Assembly: GCF_008831285.2 (NCBI RefSeq)
Contig: NC_045138.2
Location: forward strand, 2,520,143 to 2,584,142
DNA: 64,000 bases
Origin: Nymphaea colorata
Lineage: Eukaryota; Streptophyta; Magnoliopsida; Nymphaeales; Nymphaeaceae
Reading direction: 5' to 3'
Part shown: positions 35,701 through 48,100 of the stretch, one piece after another
How positions within the stretch are numbered: the stretch's first letter is position 1
How the letters are laid out: each line of letters opens with the position of its first letter
Position numbers and translations under genes: made by a program
Notes under the pieces: model-generated
The model's database searches: none
What the model was told of the DNA's origin: nothing
The model's input: only the letters and a program-made list of their open reading frames with translations

Positions 35701-37211
35701 ATGCAATAGTGAAATATGAAACTATAGAGAGCACTCTTCATAAATTATATGGGTTATATAAATATGTATGAAGATAGTGACACGTGTAATATGCAAAGGG
35801 TTAATGCATCCACTAGTACCACGATTGCAACAGAATAGTATAAAAGTTTGTCTAGATATGGGTTTAAAGTATATGTTAACTTTGTATCTTCTGTAGTGAT
35901 TCACACAAATCTAGACAAATATTTGATTGATCTAATGGAAGAAATTATACCTACTGTAGAGTTCAACATATTATCTTAGTGGAAGACAAATGAAAGCAAA
36001 TATCAAATTCTTGCAAAGATGACTCGAGATGTGTTAGCTATTTTTGTATCTATAGTTGCTTCAAAAACTGCATTCAGTATATCAAGAAGAATTCTTAATG
36101 ATTATCGATGTTCAACTACTCCTGAAAATGTTGAATCAGAAAATGTTGAATCATTAATCTGCACACAAAGTTGGATTCGTAATGCAAGCAACTTGTGTGA
36201 AAGGTAAGATGTTCATGCTTTATAGTTTATACATATTAACATAATAGTGTGCTTAAATTAATAAGTGTCTTTTTACAGTTCTCATGATGCAGAGCACCAT
36301 TTTGACGAGGAATGTTAATCGAGTGCATGATTATTATGATAATTTTTTTTAATTAATGCTTCATATTCTATGCTGAGAAGCACATGTTAATTTTTATTAA
36401 CATTCCTTTTTCATGTTCAATAGCAGATGGACGTTTCAAGCTACAACCATGAACTCTCTACTGACATGATCATTTTTTTGTTGCTCTCAGATATGGGTGT
36501 GACATCTTTGTCTAAATCTTGTGTAGAGACTTGATGTTCATGCCAAAACTTAAACTATGTTGGAAAGTATTTGTGATTATGAAAGTTTATCATCTTTTAA
36601 AAATAGAATGTTGATGACAGTTTAACTGTTGATGGCGAGAAATATTACTACTTATATTTGCTTGCAGATTAGTTTTGTTGTATATTGTCTTAAGCAGTTG
36701 TTCCTTTTTATATTTTTGGTTGGTTGATTCGACTAACAACTGTTGTAATTCTTACATACTCTGAGATTATTCCTTATGATGAATCGATAATGCTGGTGCT
36801 TTTGATGAAGTAGTCTGGCCGGAAAAATGTATATTATTGATCTCGCTTAAATTTATTCCATATTTGAGTTAAGTTGATTTTGATATGGGGCCTTCATCTG
36901 CTTCTTTGTTTTTCTTGTTCTTGGTTTTATATAACGTCCTCCCTATTGCTTGTGTCTATACCACTTGTGTAATTCAATCTTCTATAATTGCACTTTATGT
37001 TATTTGGTTTATGTTATTTGTTATCGGCATTGTCATACTTGATTCTTCTCTTGAATGTTGGATTTTGTGGAAGACTGCAAGTCCTTGTTTCTTTTTCTTA
37101 TTTGATTTTTGGACCAAACCGACCCAGCCCAACCCGGCCCGCCAATTAACAAAACGGGCCGGGCTGGGCCTCGAACATGGTGGACCAGGCCCGGCCCGAT
37201 GCCCATCCCTA
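32769..37211 (+). mobile_element. Degenerate hAT-superfamily DNA transposon
   Basis: The left end TCAGCTTGGGCGTCGGGCCG and the inverted right end TAGGGATGGGCATCGGGCCG match at most positions. The flanks CTTATGGC (32761-32768) and CTTTTGAC (37212-37219) agree at 6 of 8 bases, as expected for a decayed 8-base hAT target duplication. The interior carries a broken hAT transposase (34233-36207). The total of 4,443 bases is a reasonable size for an autonomous hAT element. GC-rich subterminal tracts lie at both ends (32780-32860 and 37115-37205). Confidence 0.75.
34233..36207 (+). pseudogene. hAT transposase pseudogene (BED zinc finger + hATC)
   Basis: The order of remnants is that of plant RICESLEEPER-like hAT transposases. 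A BED finger (about 34346-34480) shows FAKCKHCGERF with HLKRYKDIC. A central segment (34510-34943) has the FDMWSS motif. Then come RCGAHIINLIVKDG, DVPTRWNST and AAVLDHRFKLSYLKY (35073-35770). The hATC dimerisation region (about 35940-36207) has WKTNESKYQILAKM, ASKTAFSISRRIL and LICTQSWIRN. Lesions are two stops in a row at 34501, TAG at 34942, frame changes near 35070 and between 35770 and 36000, TAG at 35977-35979 where a Trp is expected, and a 15-base tandem duplication at 36124-36153. The ASES-type motif reads ASKT. The gene is not functional. Confidence 0.88.
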
Positions 37212-37602
37212 CTTTTGACACATTGAATTGGGTTAGCTACTGGTACATGATATATGTATATATATATATAGACACTTGAAAAGCCCACACATTCTAGGAC
37301 CAAGAAGACAAAATAATGAGTTTAGGATTTTTAAGCCTCACTAAGCGCAGCATAGTTTTATATGTATTGTAAATTTTGACTTTTTAGAGTTACTTAGTCA
37401 TCTAACCACGATCATCTGATTTATTATGATGAATAGTTAAGGAAAAAACTAATAGATATTTTCATCATTTAACATTATTTCATACTCTTTTTCTTATTGT
37501 TTTGCCGTTAATCATTATTTTGTAACCATTTATTTGTTTTACATGAATAGCATTTGTTAGATGAATAGGTTTTGTTTTAGATATCAAGTCATCATTCATT
37601 TA

Positions 37603-37646
<44 letters not shown>

Positions 37647-39126
37647 GTCACTTCATGTGATAGGAGCGTGAGTGGAGCTAGGGGACCCATGGAGGTTATG
37701 TCACCTTCCTAGTTTTGAGAAATAAAAAAAGATTTCCATGTAAAATATATGAAAATTTTTACTTAATGAAAATTTTGGAAATTAACAGTGGGCCGTTAAA
37801 AGCCGCGCGTCACCCTCGGATAGGGACATCATGAGCAGTAAATAGTGACGTTTCTCTACTCTTCCTTTGTCATATTGACGGTCTTTATCTTCATTGATGA
37901 GAAGACCCTTTTAGCGACATCTCACATCAAGACCATGCTGCATAAATATTAAATATAAAAAGATCTATAATGTCCACATTTGATTGGAAGTCCAAAAATG
38001 GGTAGCCAATGATGCGGCAATGCATGTGGTTCTCGAAAAAAGAGTTTTTATAACATGTAAGATGTGTTCTAATAACATAATGTGTTTGTTACCAGTCGCT
38101 CTTTAAGAATGCAAGCTCGTCGGAATTAAATTCAAAATCTATTTTAAACAAAATATAAACATCTTAACATATTTGATTAAGACCGTGTTTACAAAAACGC
38201 AATAAGTATTCAAAAAAATTAAAATGCCACAACAATTTTATATGAACTGGTTCGACTCGACCATAAAAAGAAGTTTTTAAAGAAACAATAAAAAGTCAGA
38301 AAAAACATATTATGATAACGTAAATATAGGACTTAATACACTCAAAATAAAATCGTGCATACAAGAATGTGACTTTTATTCAAAAAAAACTAAACTGACA
38401 ATGAAACTGTATGAATTAGTTTTAAGACATGATGTTTACTATAAATTATTTTCACGAAAAAATTATGAGCCGTTCGATTTTATTTATTATAAAAAATAAC
38501 CATTAAATTCAAAACATGCTTAGTTTAACATATGTTTTCTACCAATTTCTCCAGGTTATCTATAGATGACACAAAAAACACCTTAATCATGAGACTACAT
38601 ATTATTATTATTATATTATATATATATATATAAAGAATTGTATCATATTCCGTTTACCTAAAAAACAAAATAACTTATTTCATTAAAAAAACAAATTTAG
38701 ACATAAAAACTAATTTTAGAAACCTAGAAAAAAAGGAAACGAATAAAAAAGAATTAGAAAAACAACGATTTTTGTTAAGCGTTTTTTTTTTTCTGTAAAA
38801 AATTTCGGGTCCTGAAGGAGTCGACCCGTATCCGAGTCATCGATAATGGATAAAATAAAATAATATGCAGAGGAGAGTAGGAATATGCTACATGTATGGG
38901 TCCCACCGATCCCTATCAGAAGCAATTCTGAGCCGTCCGATGTCGACTCCCTGTCCTTCTCTCTGGCCTCTCTACCGTCCGATCTCGCCTCCTGGCCTTC
39001 CGCCACACAGGGCTAAGAGCGAGAGAAAGTGAACTTCGTTTCCCGAAAATCTTGATCCCGAAAGTACCCGTCGTACCGGAGAGGATCATCTTCCTCCAGC
39101 CCCCTCTCCGTCTCTGGTTGCAGAAA
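37212..39126. other. Intergenic region between the hAT element and the AlgH-like gene
   Basis: This holds a (TA)n run at 37604-37641, a possible CAGGGGCGGAGC-family fragment near 37663-37800 (weak), AT-rich spacer, a short TATA run near 38616-38632, and at the right the GC-richer promoter and leader of the AlgH-like gene (from about 38880). No other gene is visible. Confidence 0.55.
37604..37641. repeat. (TA)n microsatellite
   Basis: An uninterrupted TA run of about 38 bases just beyond the hAT element. Confidence 0.88.
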
Positions 39127-42100
39127 ATGGAGCTGTGGTCTCTCCAACCGAAGGGAACGAGCGGGGGGATTCTTGTGAAGAAGGCGGCGGTTCCCTGCGT
39201 TGGAAGGAACGGAGGGTTCGGGGGCCCTGAGGGGAGCAGCGGACGGATGCGGCTGGTGAGGGTGTCGCCGTCGAAGCGACCGGTTTTGCCCTCACTAGCC
39301 ACGGCGGATTGGCGGCGGACAGCCGATCGTCTTCGTGCCTCGTCCCCAGGCAAGAAAATTGACTCTTCTATGTTGGTCCTTCTCTCTCTCTCTCTCTTTT
39401 GTTATCTTAACCGGGGGAGTCTTTTTTCTTTTTCTATACTGGTTCTGGATCACACCCTTTCTTTAGTTCTTCTTGCTTTGCGAGTCTCCGTTCTGAGAAG
39501 GGGCTACTTGGTGAATCTGGAATTCTCTTGCAATTTAGATGCTTTGTGGCGTACGACCGTCAAATTAAATCTTAGTTTTTTAGTTTAGTGAACCAAATTC
39601 GTGGAGGAAAATATTATGTTCAGCTGCTAAGATTATTTAGCATATGGGATGTGCTTGTTTGCGCAAAAAAATAGTGACTTTTTGGGGATAAAAAGTGAAG
39701 GACACGATCGTCTGTAAATTTCCAACTGTTTCTTTTGGGTTGTTCGATTGTCAATTTCCGTGTTTTCTGGAAACGATGGTGTCATACTCTTGAAGGAAGT
39801 AATCATTGGCCCCAAAGGGGCTGTTGAAATTTCGAAAGGTGGAGTGATCTGCATAAAGTAGCCGATGATTGGCAAGTCTACGAGTTTCTGGGTTTTTTTA
39901 TGCGTTGCCATTTGCAAGTTGGTCATGTAGAAGATTGTTTCAGAAATTCACTAAAGATGTTTAATTCATTTCCATGTTGCCCGTTTTGATGTATGAACTG
40001 GGTTTTTCTACATTTTACTTGTTTGTGTGAGACTGAATTCCTGGTGTGCTAATCAACCTACTATGAACATGAACCTTGTTGGCGATTAATTCATTTATTC
40101 ATTTTTTAATTTAATTGGGAGAAACTGGACTTCTAAGCGTAGTAGGAATCTTAACTTCATTCCTTTACCATGCATTAGCCGAATCGATGCTCAGGTTTGT
40201 ATCTTTTATACACAGCTCTTCAATGTTAAACGTGCACAACTGCCAGTCTCTCGTGAAGAATAATGCCGACATTCTTGTGGTCCATGAAAATGCTATCGAA
40301 CCCATTAAACTTGTCTGCATAGTATGTGGAATGCAGTTTCAGATCAAATGTTTGGTTCATGATTATCTGTAAGAGAAGTACACAATAAGGGATGCATGAA
40401 GCAAGTGCAGGAAAGGGAATGGTTTCCTATGCAACGGGGGCCCAGTTTCCTGGCAGCTATGGTTTGATCACCTTGGTGCACTAACTTGGTTAGTTGCAAA
40501 GGAAAAATATACAAGTTCACTTTCCTGAATGTATCATTGGGCATTATCCTTTCTAGTTTCTTTATCAATGATGATTTGTGCCTTGTATGCAATTATTGAA
40601 TATTTGTTGTGCACTGCATATGTGAGGGATGATACTCCACTAATATCAATAGAATATTAGAGATAGCCTTCTGAGAAAAAGAAAATGATAGTTATGAACA
40701 TTGAACCATGCGCTCACTTGGCTTTGCAAAAAAGGACAGATGATACCTGAATATAGATGCTAACTCTTAGAAACAGAGTGAAAATTCCAGATAAGCATCA
40801 TTTTAGAAGTACAGTACCGATGAATATTATGATTAACTTTTGATACAGTTCTGGTATGCTGAATAACTTCTCATCTTGGTAGTCAAAAGTACTAAAAAGT
40901 AAAAACAGTATATGAAGGGGGAAAAATGAGGAGGAAGAAGAAGAAGGAAAGGTGAAGAGGAACAATGGGAAAAGTAGAACAAGGAGACGAGAAAATAGGC
41001 AGGCAAAAGATTAGGACTTTTCTTTTTGTTTTTACTTTGGTGCCTAGGTGGCCCAATCTATTTAAAAAGGTGGCATCTGGGTGGGTGCAGGCATGCTGTT
41101 GATAACTAAGCTTCTCACACATCATATATGGCTGGTAAGCGATCAGTGGTAATTGGCTTAACAGATTAACAAGTTAACTTTCCATTCGTGATGTTGTTTG
41201 TACTTCGGTCTTTGTAAAGAGTAGCAGATAGTTATTGGGACAAGTAATTGGACAAATAGAACCTGAGGAAGGCTTAATTAAATAGTTGGCTTTTTGCGCT
41301 GTAGATTCCATTGCTTGGATTTATTGTTGAAAACATTCTCTTCTCACAATTGCTAATGATGACCATGCCTTTTATGCATGTTCAGCACTAGCACTGATAA
41401 TTTTTTTCTTTGAAAACACATCGGTTTGTGTGTGATATTTGGATTAATGTGTTTTAAGATTCCTGATCTACAGAATTTCCGTCTACTGTACTATTTATTT
41501 GTCAATTGTTTACTGTAGAATATTGTTAGTTTCTACTGAAATGTCCCAAGAAATAAAATGTAAATGCTTTGTGGGGTAGATGTAAAGCATGTCTGAGTCA
41601 AAAGAATGTGTAGTTTCTATTTCTCCTGTCGGGTATCCAATTCTTATGTCCATCACCAATTGTAGCTGCTGCCAATTAAGCCTTGCCAATCCACTACCAT
41701 CTAGGCAAAGTGGTTTTGCTTGAAACCAGGTTCTTGAAAGACCAAGTTTGGATAATATCTTTGATGCTGCTGGACATTAATCATCTGTTCTGATGACTGG
41801 AAATCTACGGTCATTACAGGGAGCAGTAGTCAGTCTATTCCTGAAGAAGAGGATGGTCCAGAAGGAAGAAGCAACAAAAATTCTGATGGCATGCAGTCAA
41901 AGGAGAGACCAAACAAGCAATCCAACAAAGAATCAAATGTGTCACAACATGTTGCCACTGACTGGAGAACCTTCAGAGCAAACCTTGTGGCTCAAGAACA
42001 GGTGCTTGTGTCCAACTTGCTGAATATCTACATCTATTTTGGTCGAATACAGCATTTGAAATGACTATGGTATTTTCCATATGAAATTTTATTACATAAA

Positions 42101-43319
42101 ATGATTAAACGTTTAGTCCAAACTTTTTTAAAAAATCCGTTATTATGCAAAACAGAATGTGAAAAGTGACGATCACAATATCTTTCCTTTTGACGTTTAA
42201 AATATCTGATGCATAATAAACCTAATGGATTTTGTGGGAAATGATCAGTGGAGATGTGTTCACTTACGGCTTTCCAAAAGAAGCAACTAGTGGAAACAAA
42301 TCTCTGATCATAAAACAGCACAACTAATTTGCAGACTAGCACTTCTACATGTCTTATGGTTTATCAGTGCCAAACCTTTGAATACTGTTTGATCAAGAAA
42401 ATATATGTTTTCTCTAATTGAGTCAGTTCGTTCCTGAAGCTGACATGTTCAATTCTACCTTGATCTGCTTTGGATCTTCTGGTGAGACCTCCCTTCTCCT
42501 TATTAGTCTGTTGGTATGCTAGACAATTATTATTGAGCCATGTTATGGGCGTGAGTTATTTGTTGTGGTTTGCCTTAAAATAAAATAGAAAATGAGAAAT
42601 TGGAGAAGGTTAATGTCAAAAGAGCTTATTTCGTAAGTGCAAAATTGCTCCAGGTTCAGCTGCTGGATGTGGACGTTAATCATCAGGAATCACATTCTTC
42701 CAGATTGGTCGGCCCAAAGTGGGCACATCCTATACCCTCTCCTGAAGCTGGTTGTGTCCTAGTTGCAACAGAGAAGCTAGATGATACACGCAGTTTTGAG
42801 AGGACCGTAGTCCTTCTCCTCAGAGTAGGAACAAGAGATCCTAAAGAAGGACCATTTGGAGTTGTTATCAATCGTCCACTTCGGAAAACAATCAGGGACA
42901 TGAAACCATCTAATCCCAAGCTTGCAACCACATTTGCAAACTGTTCACTGCACTTTGGCGGTCCACTCCACACAAGCATGTTCCTGGTGACCTCTGGCAG
43001 TAAGTCCCTCCCGGGCTTTGAACCCGTCATTCCAGGTTTATGTTTTGGTGCACGTAATAACCTGGATGAGGCTGCAGAACTTGTAAAGAAGGGGTTGCTA
43101 AAACCTGAGGATTTCAGGTTCTTTATTGGTTACTCTGGGTGGCAACTGGATCAGTTGATGGAGGAGATCGAGCTGAATTATTGGTACGTTGCTGCATGCA
43201 GTGCAAATTTGTTAACCGGACCAGTGGATTCTTTATCAAGCCTGTGGGAAGATGTACTGCAACTGATGGGTGGCCACTACTCTGAATTGAGCAGAAAACC
43301 CCGGCAGGACAGTACATGA
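39127..43319 (+). CDS. Plastid AlgH/UPF0301 (DUF179) family protein
   Basis: Three exons join in frame: 39127-39349, 41820-42001 and 42654-43319, giving 356 residues. The start MELWSLQPKG at 39127 is the first ATG of the frame and resembles other plant members; residues 1-70 are Arg/Ser-rich with little acid, as a transit peptide would be. A DWRTFRANLVAQEQ motif closes exon 2. Exon 3 carries the whole AlgH-type domain: KWAHPIPSPEAGCVLVATEK, RTVVLLLRVGTRDP, GPFGVVINRPL, LHFGGPLHTSMFL, GLCFGARN, FFIGYSGWQLDQL and LMGGHYSELSRKP. The biochemical role of the family is not established. Exon 1 most likely ends at AG|GCAAGA, a GC donor; a GT donor at 39335 (TTC|GTGCCT) would keep frame but is a poor match. 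Intron 1 is 2,470 bases. Confidence 0.92.
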
Positions 43320-45141
43320 TACATGGGCCTCTTGGGAGGTGCACTGTGCCATGATGCTCAATGTACATATCATCCATGTCTAAATGTTAGCGCCTGCTAC
43401 AGGTGCTGTTTTCTATTTCAGAATAAGTTAACCTTTGAAGAGGGCAGGAAGTACACGAGGGTGCTGAGTAATATAAGATGTCCAAGGGATATAAATGAAC
43501 ATTTGATGTGGCGATTGCAGCTCTATTTTTAATTGGTAAATTCTCATTATATTCCTGGAGTTGTGGATGCATGTCAAAATGACACAGGTACAAAGGTGAA
43601 TGTGGATTATAGAGGGCTGACCGCTGCATCAACCTGGCTAGTCCAAAGTTACTTAAAATGAAGTGCACCAAATTTTCAATTCGGATAAGCACTAGGTGTC
43701 AATGTGAGTATCTGCAGCTTCAGTATATTATACAGCTTCATAGTCCACGAGGCAGGAAGGCTTTTGGTTTTCCGTTTATGTGGAATTCTTTGATGACGAG
43801 TAACCCTTCAAAAACGAAAACCATTGGGTGAGCCCTCACCAGCTTTACGAGGACAGCATTATGGGAAGCTTTTACTGCAGAATAGTGAGATTGAGACTCA
43901 AGGTCAAATAGACACCTTACATTTCTCTTTTGCCACTGCTCATTGCTCAACACCAACTTTAAAATATAATCCGTAAGACAGTATTGTTTTGCCGAAAACC
44001 TTCAAATATCTCAGATCTCATGTGTCAGGTCTTTGGAGTTCTCGAAATTAGTTTGCCATGTTCAACCTTATCTTCTGATCTTCTGAGCCATGGACCGTTC
44101 GACCATACATTAAATGGAAAAGTTGTTCTTACCTTAGGCATGCCATGGTCAAACTTATAAATAATGTATGTTTTGCTTTAGTAAAAAGCATTCCTAAGAA
44201 GTGGAAAAAAGGAGTCTAAATTTTTAATTAAACCCATGAATATGCGACTTTGATAAAGTGCTCAAGGATGGACCTACGTCGAACGTGCAAATGTGACCGA
44301 GGAATTTGTCATCGCCACAATTAGGCAAGCGTGAGTGTTTCCAGTTCTCTAAGTCAGAGGCGTTGGGAAGAACCCAGTTCTTTTTGTAATAATTGTCATC
44401 TGGTTTAAGGCTTGGCATTTGTTTCGGTCCTATTTTCCTTTTTGGCAGCTTATGAGTACCAATCACCAGCGGTGAACCTCATGTGGCTGCTCTTCTATGG
44501 GTGCTGAAAAAATGTAGTTAGAAACCATTCCGCGAAGCCCTAGATGCTCCATTCAAGTTTCCATGAACAGCGTTATAATAAAACATCAGATTATTCATGC
44601 ACCTTTAACAAAAAGCCACTGCATATGAATCATGATATTTCCCTTTACATACTGCACGACATTTTTTATCATTGAGCAGAAAGATTCGTCTTAGAATGTC
44701 CAGTATGGGAATTTTACACGCGTGCTTATCTTTGAGTATGCCACTTAAGAGGAATGAAATCAATATACATGAAGATTTCGCAGTCTAACAAAAACTGAAA
44801 AATCAATATACATAAGGATTAGTAGAAGTTCTGATGATACTGCAGCTTATCCACATAGTCAAAAGCCTTCAAATCTCTCGAGAAGCAAGCTAGCAGAGTG
44901 AAAACATGACTTTTCAGAGGGGTGTTGATTATAGCACAGATCTCATTTGCAAGAATTTCCAGTGCAATTTCTGCAGCCTGAACTGCCAACATGCGAGGAA
45001 GTCAAAATGCCACAAACATGGGGCTCCGTCGCCCTTCAGCTTTCAGAAGGATCAAGCGCCCCATCCCCCCAACAATTCCCTTTTGAAATTGTTCTCATCC
45101 TCACCCTCAAATAGCTTGTCCAAATGCACGGAAGTCATTGC
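43320..45141. other. Intergenic region between two convergent genes
   Basis: The AlgH-like gene enters from the left and the kinase gene from the right, so the region should contain both 3' untranslated regions. No coding signal with family resemblance and no mobile-element ends are visible. Confidence 0.6.
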
Positions 45142-48100
45142 TCAAACATCAGAACTTCCATTAAATCCAGGAACAAGAAGTGCTTCAAATTGGGTTCTCT
45201 CCAGCTCCTGGCTTTTCTTGGTCTTCACCTTATCCAGCCGAGCCTTTCTAACAGCATGTTGGATTTTCCTCTCATGTTCTTTAAGCATCTCATCGATGTT
45301 TCCAGTAGGGGGCAGCAAAGGCCCAGAGTAATGAATTCTGTTCTTCTTACGTCCATAATCCTGTAAACAAGCATCAAGCTACTGAAATCACTGGCATGCA
45401 TTAAAAGTTTGCAAAATTTGCACATTCAGAGCTCAGGCGTGCATACTAGCATACCAAAGACAGATTTGAAAAGCAGAAAAAGAGCCAGAAATGAAAAAAA
45501 TCTGGCTGCAATCTAGTTTCTGGACATAGGTAAAACAATCTAAAGATATCAACACATTTTTCCGTTCGCATTCGAGCATTAAAGCATAGGAAAAATTCTA
45601 GAGGTGACCATTGCATCTACAGTTGAAAGGCTAGATCTACATGTATATTGACAAGTTGGAAGTGTCCCAGGAGTTTGAATCCAAAGACTTTGTACCCTAT
45701 GAAGCTTGGTGTAACCCTCAGCTGACAGTGAACATCAAAGGTTTATCAACTGAAGGCCAGCCCACGTGTTCTACAAGAAGTGTCAAGTTGGAAGGACCAC
45801 AGGGGTCTGAATCCCAAAATTTTCCCCATGAAACTGGGTATATCCTCTTAGAGCCAACGTGTTTTTGGTGATTTATGGGAATGGTCATTCACTTACTAGG
45901 GAGCTTCATACCCCAACTGCCATCCCCCCCTGAAAAGAGGAAGAGAAACGAAAATAAACAAGCATAGAACTACTTACAGTTGAATCCCTGATCCTGTCAT
46001 CTTTCTTATGAGCTGTTGTATGTCTATCGAGTAAATGGTGAGTCCACTGTTGCTTCTCTGATGGTTCAGTGGATTCAGATAGACTATATTCATCCAAAGC
46101 CTGCTCTGGCCAATGCTGTTGCCTTCCTCTTGCCCTGCTATGGTCAGGCTCACCATTGCTTCTCACCGGCAAATCTGACGAGTACGGCAGTTCAGAGGAC
46201 ACATGTGGCATGCAAGATCTTTGTGACCTTAGTTCAGCAGTTGTTGAAGCTTTCACACCCTTGCCACCATGTGATCTACCAGGAACTGTGTGATGATCAC
46301 TCTCCTTTTGCTTCTGATACCTTCCCGGCCCAAAAGCATTGGCATGAATTAAAGGGCCCGAATGGGAGAAGCCATTCTGTGCACTTTCCTGGGGCATGAT
46401 GTTGGGAGGTTCAATAGGGAACCCTGAACCAGCATCCTCTGCTTGAGGTTGATACCTCACGCTGCTACTTTTAGGATTTGCATGGCCATGCCTCCTCTGG
46501 AAAAGCCAAACAAATAAAAAACAATCAGGGCTACAATAAAAACAAAAGGTTTTAATATATTTAGTATTTGCCTTGTCTATCCAAGTACTTATTTTCCTTC
46601 TAATTCTTTTCATTGGCATTTAGCAATGCAAATGAAAATTCCTGTTGCGGACCAAAAAAGCTTATCAGGATTGCTTAAAAGGCTACACGAACTGCCCAAA
46701 AAAGTCAACTTATTAGGTCAAGTCCTTTCATTTGAAATTTAGTTTTTCTTCCTCAGCAAGATCAAAGTATCATGCAGGTGGTCTTTGTAATCTGTTAGCT
46801 CTTAAGTTTGATCGAGCTACCAAAGCTTAAACAGTAAACACAGATAGTGGCATTCTTGTGGGAACTCAAAACTGTCTGTTTAATGTCCAAGTCAAATCCA
46901 GATACTTTGAAACCTATTTCAGTATTTCTATCTATTCATCACTTATGTCAGCATTCAGACGCCAGATCTTCACTCTTTCAGAAAATTGTGGAGACATGAT
47001 CAGCTGAGTGCATTTTCTGTCGATCAATTGGATGGCATGTAAAGGTACTAAGCCACATGAAAGGCAAGTCAGTTGTGGGATTCAGACATCTGGAAGAGAT
47101 CAGAATTCAACTTGAGTAGTTCCATGGAGAATCAGACATTTAATATTTTGTTCAAGGTATAACTACTATGAATTATTCCCGAGTACATTATTCCTCAAAA
47201 AGAAAAAGATAAAAAGGAGAAGCTGTCTGGAACAATGAAACTTAGATGTTCTATGCATATGTTTTCCCTGAGAGAATGTTCTATAATATGATCATGGAAA
47301 AGGTTATGCAGAAAGAAAATTAAAAATATAGATACCTGGAACGAGGCCTGTAGTTCAGCATTTGCTTCTGGTGCTAGCAATGCTCCAGCTGCTCCGAGTC
47401 CTTTACTTCTATTATCAGGTTCGCGTGCATTTCGCCTAAAGTAATCAAGGAAAAGCTACACATGTTAACTCACTTCGCAATCATTTAAAAATATTGTAGA
47501 TTATCATAATCATTTCTGTCCTACTCTGCAAGTCAATATAGACTAGCATCTATCTCTCTCTCTCTCACAAGGATGTACGTGCACCCAAGAACACAAATTT
47601 GCTTGAATAAGTAAACTCATGTTTCCTTAGCTGCTATTATGTCAAACCAGCATCTAGTCACTGGCATAGTTATTTACCAAGGATGTTTAGTACCTATCTT
47701 TTTTATTGGAACTTTTATGGGTTTACCTTGTTATAGACTATGCATACGCACTGATGAACTCATTGGGCATCACAGGGATTCACCTCCTTTATATATATAT
47801 ATGTGTGTGTGTGTGTGTAGATATGTAGACATAAACAGAGTAGCAGAAGATATAAAGAACACTATATGGCATTACAAAACATAAGGAAACATCCATAGTA
47901 TCTCTGTACTGAACAAGTAAATCTGCAAAATTCTATTTTAGTCAGCTGATCTGGATCAACTCAAACTGACTAGTCTAGGGTAATTCCTTTAGGGCCTTGG
48001 CCATTCCAGCTTTTGATTGGATAGCTAATCTTAGCTGACAGTGAGTACTAAGAATTTCTTTCATAAACAGTATAGCTTTCTAAAAACTAAAAAGAATAAA

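Noticed and set aside
38716-39353. Minus-strand frames opposite the AlgH-like first exon
   Set aside because: They are shadows of the plus-strand transit-peptide exon and promoter, and show no family motifs.
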